64,000 nt of DNA. Source: Pseudomonadota bacterium (lineage in GTDB: Bacteria; Pseudomonadota; Gammaproteobacteria; Xanthomonadales; Xanthomonadaceae). The stretch lies in the NCBI GenBank assembly GCA_023388355.1, contig JAEWGI010000016.1:5539-69538 (forward strand), read 5' to 3'. Positions 52,060 through 61,797 of the stretch are shown here, in pieces. Below the pieces are notes generated by a model that was given only the letters and a program-made list of their open reading frames with translations, made no database searches and had not been told where the DNA came from. Both the position numbers and the translations under genes were made by a program. Positions within the stretch are counted from its first letter, which is position 1. Every line of letters begins with the position of its first letter.

Positions 52060-55000
52060 GTGCGCCTGAAGGACGTGGTACCCGCGATCAGGGCCCGCTG
52101 GGGCAGGACGACGGAGCAGGTCCCCGATATCGACGCGGTCCGCGGCGCGGAATTCCGCACCATCTTCGGCGACATGCGGATCGGCGATCCGGACCGGGTC
52201 GAGAGCTGGGGGCTGGCGCTGTCCGGCGGCGGCATCCGCAGCGCCACCTTCGGCCTGGGCGTGCTGCAGGCGCTGGCGCGCAACCGCCTGCTGGACTGCT
52301 TCCACTACCAGTCCACGGTCTCGGGCGGCGGCTACATCGGCGCGTTCCTGCAGGCAATGATCCGCCGCCACGGCTTCCAGCGTGCGTTCGCGGTGCTGGC
52401 GCCCGGCGAGGGGCGCGACGACGACGACGATGCCCACGCCGCATCGGGTTCCCGCCCGCTGCGCCACCTGCGCGAGTACAGCAATTACCTGGCGCCGCGC
52501 AAATCGCCGTTCTCCGGCGACACCCTGGGCATGCTCGGCACCTACGTGCGCAACGTGCTGCTGGTGCAGGTGCAGCTGTACGCGCTGATCCTGGCGCTGT
52601 GCCTGCTGCCGCTGGTGCTCTACGCCGGCGCCGACGATCTCACCCGGCGCAACCCGACCCTGCTGCTGTCGCTGGCGGGGCTGACCGGAATGCTCGCGGT
52701 GGTGCTGCTGGCCTACGTGAGCACCTGGGCCAACCGTCGCCCGCAATCCACGGGCGAAGTGCAGCCACCGCCGCGACGGGTGGTGGTGGCGGCGCTGGCG
52801 ACGATCCTGGCGCTGGCACTGGCCTCGATGCTCGGCGCGCTGGGCCTGGCGCGCTACGAGCGGCTGCCGGGACTGTTCGCCGGCGCGATCGGCTGGCTGC
52901 CGACGCGCTGGACCGCCAACGGCGCCGATCTGGGCATCGTCACGGCGGCGCTGTACCTGGTCGTCTGGCATGCCTGGCTGGTGCTCGATCCCTGGTATTC
53001 GAAGCTGGTGGCGATGGGCGACGCGCCGCTGCAGCCGCTGCGGCGGCATCCCTGGCGGTTCGTGCTGGGCACGCTCGGCGCGGCCACGTTCGCGGGCGTG
53101 GCGATCGTGCTGCTGCGCGGCTGGCTGGCCGGATGGGTCGCGGCCACCGGCCTGTGGCACGTGCTGGTGGCCGGGCCGCTGCTGGTGGTGCTGGCGGTGG
53201 TGCTGACCGCGATCGTGCACCTGGGCCTGGCCGGCCCCGCGATGAGCGACCTGCAGCGCGAGATCTGGGCGCGGGTGGGCGGCAAGACCTGTGCGGCGGT
53301 CGCGCTCGGCATGACCGTGTCGCTGGCGCTGACGATCTACGGCCCCTGGCTGCTGCGCCTGGGCGCCGACCAGGGCGTACAGGCGCTGTCGGCGGCCGGC
53401 TGGGCCGGGGCGTTTGCCTGGCTGGCGAGTACCGGCGTCGGCCTGCTGGCCGCGCACGGCGCGCGCGTGGCCCGCAGCGGTTCGAAGCGCTCGCGCGCGC
53501 TCGACGTGGTGGCGCGGCTGGCGCCGTGGGTGTTCGTGTTCGGGCTGCTGGTGGCGCTGAGCCTGGCCGGCCACGTGCTGCTGAAGGTGGCTGGGCCGGC
53601 GCTGGAACGCCTGTATGGCGCGACCCCCGAGCCGCCGGCGCTGCCCGCCGGCAGGACCCTGGGCAACTACCTCGAAGCGCTGCACGCCACCGTGGTCGCC
53701 TACCCCAACGCCCTGCCGCTGCTGGTGGTGGCGGCGCTGGCGCTGTGGCTGCTGTTCGGCTGGGCGGTGAACGTCAACGAGTTCAGCCTCAACGCCTTCT
53801 ACCGCAATCGCCTGGTGCGCTGCTACCTCGGGGCCAGCAACCGCGAGCGCAATCCGGAGCCGACCACCAACTTCGACCTGCAGGACGACCTGCTGCTGGC
53901 CGACCTGGTGGAGGTGCAGCGATACGACGGCGGCCGCCCGCTGTATCCGCTGATCGGCACCGCGCTCAACCTGGTCGCGGCCAAGCAGCTCGACTGGCAG
54001 GACCGCAAGGCCGCCTCGTTCTGCCTCAGCCCCGGCTGGTGCGGCTACCTGCCGCCGGATTCGCGCGCAGGCGACGCGCCGGTCGGCGACCGCGCCGCGG
54101 CCACCGCCGGAACCGCCAAGGCCTGCGACCCGCCGCACGGCAACTCGCTGGCCGCCTCGCTGACCCTCGGCGGCGCGATCGCGATCTCGGGCGCGGCGGT
54201 CAATCCCAACATGGGCTACCACAGCTCGCCGGCCGTGACCTTCCTGCTCACCCTGTTCGACGCGCGGCTGGGCTGGTGGCTGCCCAACCCGCGCCATCCC
54301 GAACGCCCGCGCGCCGACGACGCGCCGTTCTTCGGCCGCTGGCTGCTGGCCGAGCTGCTCGGCCGCACCCACGCGGGAGGCAAGTTCGTGCACCTGTCCG
54401 ACGGCGGCCACTTCGAGAACCTCGGCCTGTACGAACTGGTGCGCCGCCGCTGCCGCTTCATCCTGTGCGTGGACGCGGCCGCGGACGGCGCGCGCGCGTT
54501 CGCCGACCTGGGCAACGCGGTGCACAAGTGCCGGGTCGACTTCGGCGCCGACATCGACATCGACGTGGCCGCACTGGCCCCGCGCGAGGATGGCCTGGCC
54601 GAGCGCAGCTGCGCGATGGGACGCATCGTCTACGCCGACGGCAGCACCGGCACCCTGCTCTACCTCAAGCCCACCCTCACCGGCGAGGAGCCGGCCGACG
54701 TGCTGCACTATGCGCGCAGCCATCCGTGCTTCCCGCACGAGCCCACCTCGGACCAGTACTTCGACGAGGCCCAGTTCGAAAGCTATCGCCGGCTCGGCGA
54801 GGACATCGCCCGGCGCGCGCTGGAGCCGGCGCTCGAACGCATCGGGGCCGTCCGGGGCATGCCCAACCACGGCAAGGCCGGGCTGGTCGACTCGGTGCTC
54901 AAGGGCAAGCTGCTGATCGCCCTGCGCGAGCGCTGGGTGGCGCCGCTGCCGCGCATCGACGATCGCTTCGCGACCCACGCCGAGGCCCTCGCCCGGCTGC

Positions 55001-55959
55001 TGGACCAGTTGCGCGAATCGCCCGCGCTGGCGGTGCTCGACGCCCAGTTCCACCCCGCCTGGACCGACCTGGTGCAGGCGCCCCCGCGCACGCCGGGCGC
55101 GGCGCCGCCCTCGCCGCTGGAGCGGCGCACGCGGCTGCCCGCGCCAGCCGACTTCCGCGCCTGCTTCTACTTCTGCCAGGAGCTGATCCGGCTGATGGAG
55201 TCGGTCTACCACGACCTCGACCTGGAACACGCCTGGGACCATCCCGACAACCGCGGCTGGGTCAACGCCTTCCGCCACTGGAGCTGGGCGCCGATGTTCC
55301 GCATCGCCTGGGTGGTGGGCGCGCCCACCTTCGGTGCGCGCTTCGTCGCCTTCTGCCAGCAGCGCCTGGGCCTGCCGTGGCTGGACGGCGACCACGACGT
55401 GCTGCGCATCGACCCCTACCGCGTGCCCGAGGGAGGCGACTGGAAGGGGCTGTGCCGCACGCTGCTGGCCAGCGGCACGATCAACCACGTCGAGCATTCG
55501 ATCCTGGTCTCGGAGCCGCTGGATCCGCCGCCGCACGCGCCGAAGCGGGGCCAGCGCGAACCGGCGCCGTCGCCGGACCAGCTGTACGCGCTGCGCCTGC
55601 GCTGGTCGTCGGTGCTGGCCGGGACCGACAGCAGCATTCCCGACACCACGCTTGCGGTGGCGGTGATGTCCGGCGGCACGCTGCGCCTGCTGCGGGTCCA
55701 GGACCACGTGCGCCGGCTCGGGCTTGCGACCGGGTTCATGCGCCGGCTGATCAACACCCACGCGGCGACCTCGGTCGACATCCGCGACGGTCACTACGGC
55801 CTCGGCGGCATCTGCCGCAGGCGCCACGCCGACCGGCTCCAGGCCTGGCTGCAGCGCACCCTCGACCTGGCCCGCCACCGCCATCGCATGGCCAACGAAG
55901 CCAGTCTCGCCAGGCGCAACCGACGCGCACGCAACGCGCCCGGCGACGATCGCGCCTGA
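52060..55959 (+). CDS. Large patatin-like protein with internal membrane domain
   Basis: A 1299-residue protein, GTG start. The N-terminal part has the oxyanion loop SGGGIRSATFGLGVLQAL (residues 55-72) and the nucleophile elbow STVSGGGYIGAF with Ser88, though the usual first Gly of GxSxG is Thr86-Val87. From about 160 to 600 there are 8-10 membrane helices. The catalytic dyad Asp appears only at residue 781 in LSDGGHFENLGLYEL, so the patatin fold is split by the membrane region. The last 450 residues are unrecognised and arginine-rich at the end. Likely a membrane phospholipase; no experiment supports activity. Confidence 0.85.
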   Translation: MRLKDVVPAIRARWGRTTEQVPDIDAVRGAEFRTIFGDMRIGDPDRVESWGLALSGGGIRSATFGLGVLQALARNRLLDCFHYQSTVSGGGYIGAFLQAMIRRHGFQRAFAVLAPGEGRDDDDDAHAASGSRPLRHLREYSNYLAPRKSPFSGDTLGMLGTYVRNVLLVQVQLYALILALCLLPLVLYAGADDLTRRNPTLLLSLAGLTGMLAVVLLAYVSTWANRRPQSTGEVQPPPRRVVVAALATILALALASMLGALGLARYERLPGLFAGAIGWLPTRWTANGADLGIVTAALYLVVWHAWLVLDPWYSKLVAMGDAPLQPLRRHPWRFVLGTLGAATFAGVAIVLLRGWLAGWVAATGLWHVLVAGPLLVVLAVVLTAIVHLGLAGPAMSDLQREIWARVGGKTCAAVALGMTVSLALTIYGPWLLRLGADQGVQALSAAGWAGAFAWLASTGVGLLAAHGARVARSGSKRSRALDVVARLAPWVFVFGLLVALSLAGHVLLKVAGPALERLYGATPEPPALPAGRTLGNYLEALHATVVAYPNALPLLVVAALALWLLFGWAVNVNEFSLNAFYRNRLVRCYLGASNRERNPEPTTNFDLQDDLLLADLVEVQRYDGGRPLYPLIGTALNLVAAKQLDWQDRKAASFCLSPGWCGYLPPDSRAGDAPVGDRAAATAGTAKACDPPHGNSLAASLTLGGAIAISGAAVNPNMGYHSSPAVTFLLTLFDARLGWWLPNPRHPERPRADDAPFFGRWLLAELLGRTHAGGKFVHLSDGGHFENLGLYELVRRRCRFILCVDAAADGARAFADLGNAVHKCRVDFGADIDIDVAALAPREDGLAERSCAMGRIVYADGSTGTLLYLKPTLTGEEPADVLHYARSHPCFPHEPTSDQYFDEAQFESYRRLGEDIARRALEPALERIGAVRGMPNHGKAGLVDSVLKGKLLIALRERWVAPLPRIDDRFATHAEALARLLDQLRESPALAVLDAQFHPAWTDLVQAPPRTPGAAPPSPLERRTRLPAPADFRACFYFCQELIRLMESVYHDLDLEHAWDHPDNRGWVNAFRHWSWAPMFRIAWVVGAPTFGARFVAFCQQRLGLPWLDGDHDVLRIDPYRVPEGGDWKGLCRTLLASGTINHVEHSILVSEPLDPPPHAPKRGQREPAPSPDQLYALRLRWSSVLAGTDSSIPDTTLAVAVMSGGTLRLLRVQDHVRRLGLATGFMRRLINTHAATSVDIRDGHYGLGGICRRRHADRLQAWLQRTLDLARHRHRMANEASLARRNRRARNAPGDDRA

Positions 55960-56061
55960 GGCCGCGGCTACGGCCAGCGCGCGCCGACCGTGACCATCCG
56001 CACGCTCGCGCCACGGCGGCGGCGGTCTAGCGTGTGCGCGACCATTCCCGGAATCCGCACG

Positions 56062-57732
56062 ATGCGCCTGGCCGTCCTGTCCCTGCTGCTGCTCCTGCCG
56101 CTGTCCGTCCGCGCCGATGCAACCCCCGCGACGGACGAGGTCGCCGCGTTCGCCGCGCGCGCCCTGGCCGACAACTGCGAGCCCGACGCACCGGGCATGG
56201 CGGTGCTGCTGGCCCGCGGCGACGAGGTGCTCTATCGCGGCGCCTGCGGCCGGGCCAGCCTGGAGCTGCACGTGCCGCTGTCGCCCGATCACGTGTTCCG
56301 CATCGGCTCGGTGACCAAGCAGTTCGCCGCGGCCGCGGTGCTGAAGCTGGCCGAGGACGGGCGTCTGTCGCTGGACGATCCGCTCACCCGCTTCCTCCCC
56401 GACTATCCCGGCGGCGAAGCGATCACCGTGCGCATGCTGCTCGACCACACCTCCGGCGTCCGCAGCTACACCGACATCCCCAGGGTGATGGGCGAAGGCC
56501 TGATCATGCGGGACCTGGACACCGCCGGGCTGGTGGACAGCTTCAAGGACGAGAAGCCCGACTTCGCGCCCGGCGAGGGCTGGCGCTACAACAACTCCGG
56601 CTACGTGCTGGTGGGCGCGGTGATCGAGGCCGCCAGCGGGATGCCCTGGCACGCCTACCTCGACCAGGCGTTCTTCGCGCCGCTGGGCATGCGCCACACC
56701 GGCTACGGCAACCAGGCCGAGGCGGTGATCCCCGGCCACGTCAGCGGCTACACGCGCAACGGCGAGCGCTGGGCGCAGGCGCGCCACCTGAGCATGACCC
56801 AGCCGCACGCGGCCGGCGCGCTGGTGTCCACGGTGGACGACCTGCTGCGCTGGAACCGCGCGCTGCACGAGGGCAAGGTGCTGCGCGATGCCAGCTACCG
56901 CGCGATGACCACGCCCGCCGGCAAGGCGGCCGGACACGACTACGGCTTCGGCATCGCCGTCGGCAGCCTGCGCGGGCAGCGCAAGCTCGAGCACGGCGGC
57001 GGCATCTTCGGCTTCAGCAGCGCGCTGACCTATCTGCCCGACGACGGGCTGACCGTGGCGGTGCTGTACAACGCCGATGGCGCCCGGCCCGGCATGCTCG
57101 GCACCGGACGCCTCGCCCAGCTGCTGGCGGCGCAGGCCATCGGCCAGCCCTACCCGGACAAGACCCCGATCGAGGTGGACGAGGCGACCCTGCGCCAGTA
57201 CGAAGGCGTCTACCGCATCGATGCCGGCGACGTCCGCGTGCTGCGCGTCTCCGACGGTCGCCTGACCTCGCAGCGTACCGACGGCCCCACGTACGTGCTG
57301 CTGCCGGTGGGCCGGGACAGCTTCGCGTTCGAGGAAGGCTTCTCGCGGATGGAGTTCGAGCGCGACGCGCAGGGCGCTGTCGCCGCGATGCGCTACTTCC
57401 CCGAGGACGAAGGCGACGGCGAAGTGGTGGCGCGCAGCGACGAACCGCTGCCGCCCGGCCGCAAGGCCATCGCGCTGCCGCGCGAGGCGCTGGAGCGCAT
57501 CGTCGGCACCTACACCGGCAGCGGCATGACCCTGACCGTGCTGCTCGACGGCGACACGCCGCGCGCCCAGCTGGCCGGGCAGCCGGCGTTCGAGATCTTC
57601 GCCGAATCGGAATCGAAGTTCTTCCTCAAGGTGGTCGAGGCCACGCTCGAATTCGCGCCGGAACCGGGCGAGGCCGCGCAGGTCACGCTGCGGCAGGGCG
57701 GGCAGGCGCTGGTGTTTGAACGAGCGCGGTAG
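56062..57732 (+). CDS. Beta-lactamase/D-Ala carboxypeptidase family serine hydrolase
   Basis: A 556-residue exported hydrolase of the class C/AmpC-like superfamily (Pfam Beta-lactamase). A signal peptide (RLAVLSLLLLLPLSVRADA) is followed by the catalytic domain to about residue 360. Motifs are IGSVTKQFAAAA (SxxK), RYNNSGYVLVG (YxN) and EHGGGIFGF (HxG). Two DUF3471-like beta domains follow to the end (RQYEGVYRIDAGDVRVLRV, IVGTYTGSGMTLTVLL). Likely an esterase or D-aminopeptidase; beta-lactam hydrolysis is unlikely. Start at 56062 fits the signal peptide. Confidence 0.88.
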   Translation: MRLAVLSLLLLLPLSVRADATPATDEVAAFAARALADNCEPDAPGMAVLLARGDEVLYRGACGRASLELHVPLSPDHVFRIGSVTKQFAAAAVLKLAEDGRLSLDDPLTRFLPDYPGGEAITVRMLLDHTSGVRSYTDIPRVMGEGLIMRDLDTAGLVDSFKDEKPDFAPGEGWRYNNSGYVLVGAVIEAASGMPWHAYLDQAFFAPLGMRHTGYGNQAEAVIPGHVSGYTRNGERWAQARHLSMTQPHAAGALVSTVDDLLRWNRALHEGKVLRDASYRAMTTPAGKAAGHDYGFGIAVGSLRGQRKLEHGGGIFGFSSALTYLPDDGLTVAVLYNADGARPGMLGTGRLAQLLAAQAIGQPYPDKTPIEVDEATLRQYEGVYRIDAGDVRVLRVSDGRLTSQRTDGPTYVLLPVGRDSFAFEEGFSRMEFERDAQGAVAAMRYFPEDEGDGEVVARSDEPLPPGRKAIALPREALERIVGTYTGSGMTLTVLLDGDTPRAQLAGQPAFEIFAESESKFFLKVVEATLEFAPEPGEAAQVTLRQGGQALVFERAR

Positions 57733-57775
57733 GCGGTTGCAACACGGCTCGATCGCTCTTTTCCGGTCTTGTGCT

Positions 57776-57885
57776 CCCTCCCCCGCTTGCGGGGGAGGGT
57801 TGGGGCGGGGGCCAGCGGTGGCGCGATCTTCCCGCGCGCTTCGCGCGGGCCCCCATCCCGGCCTTCCCCCGCAAGCGGGGGAAGG
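57776..57885. repeat. Paired G-rich palindromes between convergent genes
   Basis: Hairpins at 57776-57799 (arm CCCTCCCCCGC) and 57862-57885 (arm CCTTCCCCCGC) flank a segment with CGCGCGCTTCGCGCG. The two hairpins represent the two versions seen at 28832-28958 and 2706-2886. They lie between convergent stop codons at 57732 and 57919. Confidence 0.85.
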
Positions 57886-57918
57886 GGCAGATCTGGCTCG
57901 TGCGCGAAGTCCAGCGCC

Positions 57919-60900
57919 CTACGCCGCCTGCACGATCCTCAGCGGGTTGTCCCACTCGCGCAGCAGCTCCGCCTCGCGTGCCTTCGCGGCCTGCAGGTGG
58001 GCTTCCTTGACGTGGCCGTAGCCGCGGATCTGCTCGGGAATGCCGGCGATCTCGGCGGCAAGGTCGACGTTGCCGGCGTCCAGCTTCTCCAGCAGCCCGC
58101 CCACCGTGCGCTCGTAGTCCTCGATCAGCTGCCGCTCCATGCGCCGCTCGGCGGTGCGGCCGAACACGTCGAACGGTCCGCCGCGCAGCCCGCGCAGCTT
58201 CGCCAGCAGGCCGAAGGCCTTGAACACCCATGGCCCGTATTCGCGCTTGACCAGCTCGCCGTTTGCGTTGGTCTTGGCCAGCAGCGGCGGCGCGAGGTGG
58301 AAGTGCAGCGTGTAATCGCCGTCGAACTGCTGCTCGACCCGCCGCCGGAACTCGCCGCTGGTATACAGGCGCGCCACTTCGTACTCGTCCTTGTAGGCCA
58401 TCAGCTTGAAGAAGTAGCGCGCGACCGCTTCCGACAGGTCGTTCGAGCCCGGCGCGCCGACCCGCTCGGCCTCGCGCACGCGGGCAACCAGGTCCGAGTA
58501 GCGCCTTGCGTACTTCGCGTCCTGGTAGTCGGTGAGGAACTCGACCCGGCGCGCGATCAGCTCGTCCAGCGAGCGCGACAGGCGCAGGTCGTCCAGCGGC
58601 AGGAAGGCGACCGCATCGGTGCCGGCATGCGCGGGCACGCGGCGCAGCTGTTCCTCGGCGTGCGGTGAGCGCGGCGCGGAAGTCGCGCCCCATTCGGTGC
58701 TCTCCCATTCGCCCGGCGGCAGCGGGGCCAGCGCGCGCGGCGTGGATTCGGCCGCGGTCGGCGCGTTGCGCACCACGCCGGCGGCCTCGTACACCGCCTC
58801 CGGGTCGATTGCCGCCAGCCGGCCCCAGGCAAACGCGGTCCGGTTCATCTCCACCGCCGCGCCGTTGAGTTCGACCGCGCGCATCAGCGCGTCCATCGAC
58901 AGCGGCACCAGGCCGCGCTGCCAGGCGTAGCCGAGCATGAACAGGTTCGAGGCGATCGCGTCGCCCATCAGCGCGGTCGCAAGTTCGGTCGCGTCGATCT
59001 GCATCGGCGCCTGGCCGCCCATGGCCTGGGTCACGGCCTGCACGATGTCGGCCGCGGGGAACTCCATGTCCGGGCGCGTGGTGAAGGTGCCCGGCATCGC
59101 CTCCCAGGTGTTGAGCACCACCTGCGAACGGCCGGCGCGCACCTTCGACAGCGCCCAGTAGTCGTTGACCACGACCATGTCGCAGCCCAGCACCAGGTCC
59201 GCCTCGCCGGCGGCGATGCGCACCGCGTGGATGTCTTCGGGCGAACGCGCGATGCGGATGTGGGTGGTGACCGCGCCGCCCTTCTGCGCCAGCCCGGTCT
59301 GGTCGAGCACGGTCGAGCCGCGGCCCTCCAGGTGCCCGGCCATGCCCAGCAGCGCGCCGATGGTCACCACGCCGGTGCCGCCCACGCCGGTGATCAGGAT
59401 GTTCCAGGGCTGCGACAGGTCGCTGGCGAAGGCCGGCGGCGGCAGGCTGGCCAGGCGCGCGGCGGTGGCCGCCTTGTCGCCCCTGCGCGGATGGCCGCCG
59501 TGCACGGTGACGAAGCTGGGGCAGAAGCCCTCGACGCAGGAATAGTCCTTGTTGCAGTTGCTCTGGTCGATCTCGCGCTTGCGCCCGAACTCGGTGTCGC
59601 GCGGCAGCACCGACACGCAGAAGCTCTTCTTCCCGCAGTCGCCGCAGCCCTCGCAGACCAGGGTGTTCACGAACACGCGCTTCTGCGGGTCCACCATCTT
59701 GCCGCGCTTGCGGCGGCGGCGTTTCTCGGTGGCGCAGGTCTGGTCGAAGATCAGCACGCTCGTGCCCTTCACTTCGCGCAGGCGCTTTTGCACCGCCTCG
59801 AGCTCGCGCCGGTCCTCGAACTCGGTGCCGGCGGGGAAGATCGAGCGGTCGCGCCACTTGCCGATGTCGTCGCTGACCAGGACGATCGTGTACACCCCCT
59901 CGCTGCGCACCTGGTGGGCGATCTGCGGCACGCTGAGGGTGCCGTCCACCGGCTGGCCGCCGGTCATGGCGACGGCGTCGTTGTAGAGGATCTTGTAGGT
60001 GATGTTGACCCCGGCCGCGACCGCCTGCCGGATCGCCAGCGAGCCGGAGTGGAAGTAGGTGCCGTCGCCGAGGTTCTGGAACACGTGCGGGGTATCGGTG
60101 AACGCCGCCTGCCCGCACCAGGTGACGCCTTCGCCGCCCATCTGGGTGAAGGTGTCGGTGTTGCGGTCCATCCAGGTGACCATGTAATGGCAACCGATGC
60201 CGGCCAGGCCGCGCGAACCGTCCGGCACCACCGTCGAGGTGTTGTGCGGACAGCCCGAGCAGTAGTGCGGCACGCGCGGGAACTGCGCGCGCGGCAGCGC
60301 CAGCTCGCCTTCCTTGAGCTCCATCCAGCGCAGCACGTCGCGGATGTGCTGGGTGTCGCGGCTGCCCTCGGGCACGAACTTCATCAGCCGCCGCGCGATC
60401 ACGCCGGCGATGGTGGCCGGGGTCAGCTCGCCGGTGCTGGGCAGGATCCACTGGCCCTGCTCGTCGTACTTGCCGACGATGGACGGGCGGTCGCCGTCGA
60501 AGTTGTAGAACAGCTCCTTCATCTGGCTCTCGATGAAGGCGTGCTTCTCCTCCACCACCAGGATGTCGCGCAGGCCGCGGGCAAACGCCCGGATGCCCAG
60601 CGGCTCGAGCGGCCAGGTCATGCCGATCTTGTACACGCGGATGCCCAGCTCGCGGCAGCGATCGGCATCCAGGCCCAGGTACTCCAGCGCCTGCAGCACG
60701 TCCAGGTAGCTCTTGCCGGTGGTGACGATGCCGAAGCGCGCGTCGGGCGCGTCGAGCACCATGCGGTCGATGCGGTTGGCGCGGGCGAAGGCCTGTGCGG
60801 CCTTGACCGCGTAGCGGTGCAGGCGCATTTCCTGGTCGAGCGGCGGATCGGGCCAGCGGATGCTGAGCCCGCCCGGCGGCAGTTCGAAATCCTCCGGCGT

Positions 60901-61626
60901 GACGATCGACAGCGCCAGCGGGTTCACGTCCACCGAGGCCGAGGATTCGACGGTTTCGGCGATGGTTTTGAAGCCGACCCAGCGGCCGGTGTAGCGGCTC
61001 ATCGCCCAGCCCACCAGGCCCATGTCGAGGATGTCCTGGACCCCGGCCGGATTGAGGATCGGCATCATCGCGCTGGTGAACTCGCCCTCGCTGCCGTGCG
61101 GCAGGGTCGAGGAGCGGCAGGCGTGGTCGTCGGCGGCCAGCGCCAGCACGCCGCCGTGCTTCCAGGTGCCAGCCGCATTGCCGTGCTTGAACACGTCGCC
61201 GCTGCGGTCCACGCCCGGTCCCTTGCCGTACCACATGGCGTACACGCCATCGACGGTCGCGCCCGGGAACAGGTTGGTCTGCTGCGTGCCCCAGACCATG
61301 GTCGCGCCCAGGTCCTCGTTGAGGCCGGGCTGGAACTTCACGTTGGCCTCGGCGAGATATTTCTTCGCCCGCCACAGCTCCAGGTCGAAGCCGCCCAGGG
61401 GCGAGCCGCGGTAGCCGGAAATGAAGCCGCCGGTATTCAGGCCCGCGGCCTGGTCGCGCAGCCGCTGCATCAGCGGCAGGCGCACCAGGGCCTGCACGCC
61501 GGACAGGTAGATGCGCCCATGGGTGCGGATGTACTTGTGGTCGAGCGTGTAGTCCGGGTCGGTGACGCCCCGGGTGAGGCCGGTGTGGGCGGAAGCGGGG
61601 GAGGAGAGTTCGGCGGTGCTGGTCAT
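57919..61626 (-). CDS. Indolepyruvate:ferredoxin oxidoreductase, fused large form
   Basis: A 1235-residue fused 2-oxoacid:ferredoxin oxidoreductase that decarboxylates aryl pyruvates to acyl-CoA using TPP and iron-sulfur clusters. The alpha-like part is N-terminal (GRIYLSGVQALVRLPLMQRL). The TPP-binding region follows around 470-600 (HYCSGCPHNTSTVVPDGSRG, LGDGTYFHSG). Cysteines of a 4Fe-4S cluster are in CEGCGDCGKKSFC and CNKDYSCVEGFCPSF, then the gamma-like domain from about 740 (NILITGVGGTGVVTIGALLG). The last 200 residues are the family C-terminal extension. The start at 61626 (MTSTAELSSP) is preferred; 61662 is possible. Confidence 0.93.
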   Translation of the reverse strand: MTSTAELSSPASAHTGLTRGVTDPDYTLDHKYIRTHGRIYLSGVQALVRLPLMQRLRDQAAGLNTGGFISGYRGSPLGGFDLELWRAKKYLAEANVKFQPGLNEDLGATMVWGTQQTNLFPGATVDGVYAMWYGKGPGVDRSGDVFKHGNAAGTWKHGGVLALAADDHACRSSTLPHGSEGEFTSAMMPILNPAGVQDILDMGLVGWAMSRYTGRWVGFKTIAETVESSASVDVNPLALSIVTPEDFELPPGGLSIRWPDPPLDQEMRLHRYAVKAAQAFARANRIDRMVLDAPDARFGIVTTGKSYLDVLQALEYLGLDADRCRELGIRVYKIGMTWPLEPLGIRAFARGLRDILVVEEKHAFIESQMKELFYNFDGDRPSIVGKYDEQGQWILPSTGELTPATIAGVIARRLMKFVPEGSRDTQHIRDVLRWMELKEGELALPRAQFPRVPHYCSGCPHNTSTVVPDGSRGLAGIGCHYMVTWMDRNTDTFTQMGGEGVTWCGQAAFTDTPHVFQNLGDGTYFHSGSLAIRQAVAAGVNITYKILYNDAVAMTGGQPVDGTLSVPQIAHQVRSEGVYTIVLVSDDIGKWRDRSIFPAGTEFEDRRELEAVQKRLREVKGTSVLIFDQTCATEKRRRRKRGKMVDPQKRVFVNTLVCEGCGDCGKKSFCVSVLPRDTEFGRKREIDQSNCNKDYSCVEGFCPSFVTVHGGHPRRGDKAATAARLASLPPPAFASDLSQPWNILITGVGGTGVVTIGALLGMAGHLEGRGSTVLDQTGLAQKGGAVTTHIRIARSPEDIHAVRIAAGEADLVLGCDMVVVNDYWALSKVRAGRSQVVLNTWEAMPGTFTTRPDMEFPAADIVQAVTQAMGGQAPMQIDATELATALMGDAIASNLFMLGYAWQRGLVPLSMDALMRAVELNGAAVEMNRTAFAWGRLAAIDPEAVYEAAGVVRNAPTAAESTPRALAPLPPGEWESTEWGATSAPRSPHAEEQLRRVPAHAGTDAVAFLPLDDLRLSRSLDELIARRVEFLTDYQDAKYARRYSDLVARVREAERVGAPGSNDLSEAVARYFFKLMAYKDEYEVARLYTSGEFRRRVEQQFDGDYTLHFHLAPPLLAKTNANGELVKREYGPWVFKAFGLLAKLRGLRGGPFDVFGRTAERRMERQLIEDYERTVGGLLEKLDAGNVDLAAEIAGIPEQIRGYGHVKEAHLQAAKAREAELLREWDNPLRIVQAA

Positions 61627-61797
61627 GGAGGCTCGCTTGGCCGGCGGCACGGGGGACACCACCGGCCCGGTCTGATCGTGTCAAGTGTAACAGTGGCGCC
61701 CCGGCATCCTCCCGGTTTGCGCGGGCCCCTGCGTGGGTATACAACAAAGGTCCACGGAGGCTGGACCGGCGCAGGCCGGCGCAGCAAGGGGGGGGCG

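Noticed and set aside
52015..56994. A 1659-residue open frame on the minus strand
   Set aside because: It is antisense to the patatin-like and serine hydrolase genes. Its residues (runs of H, Q, R, A, G) are typical of the complementary frame of high-GC coding DNA.
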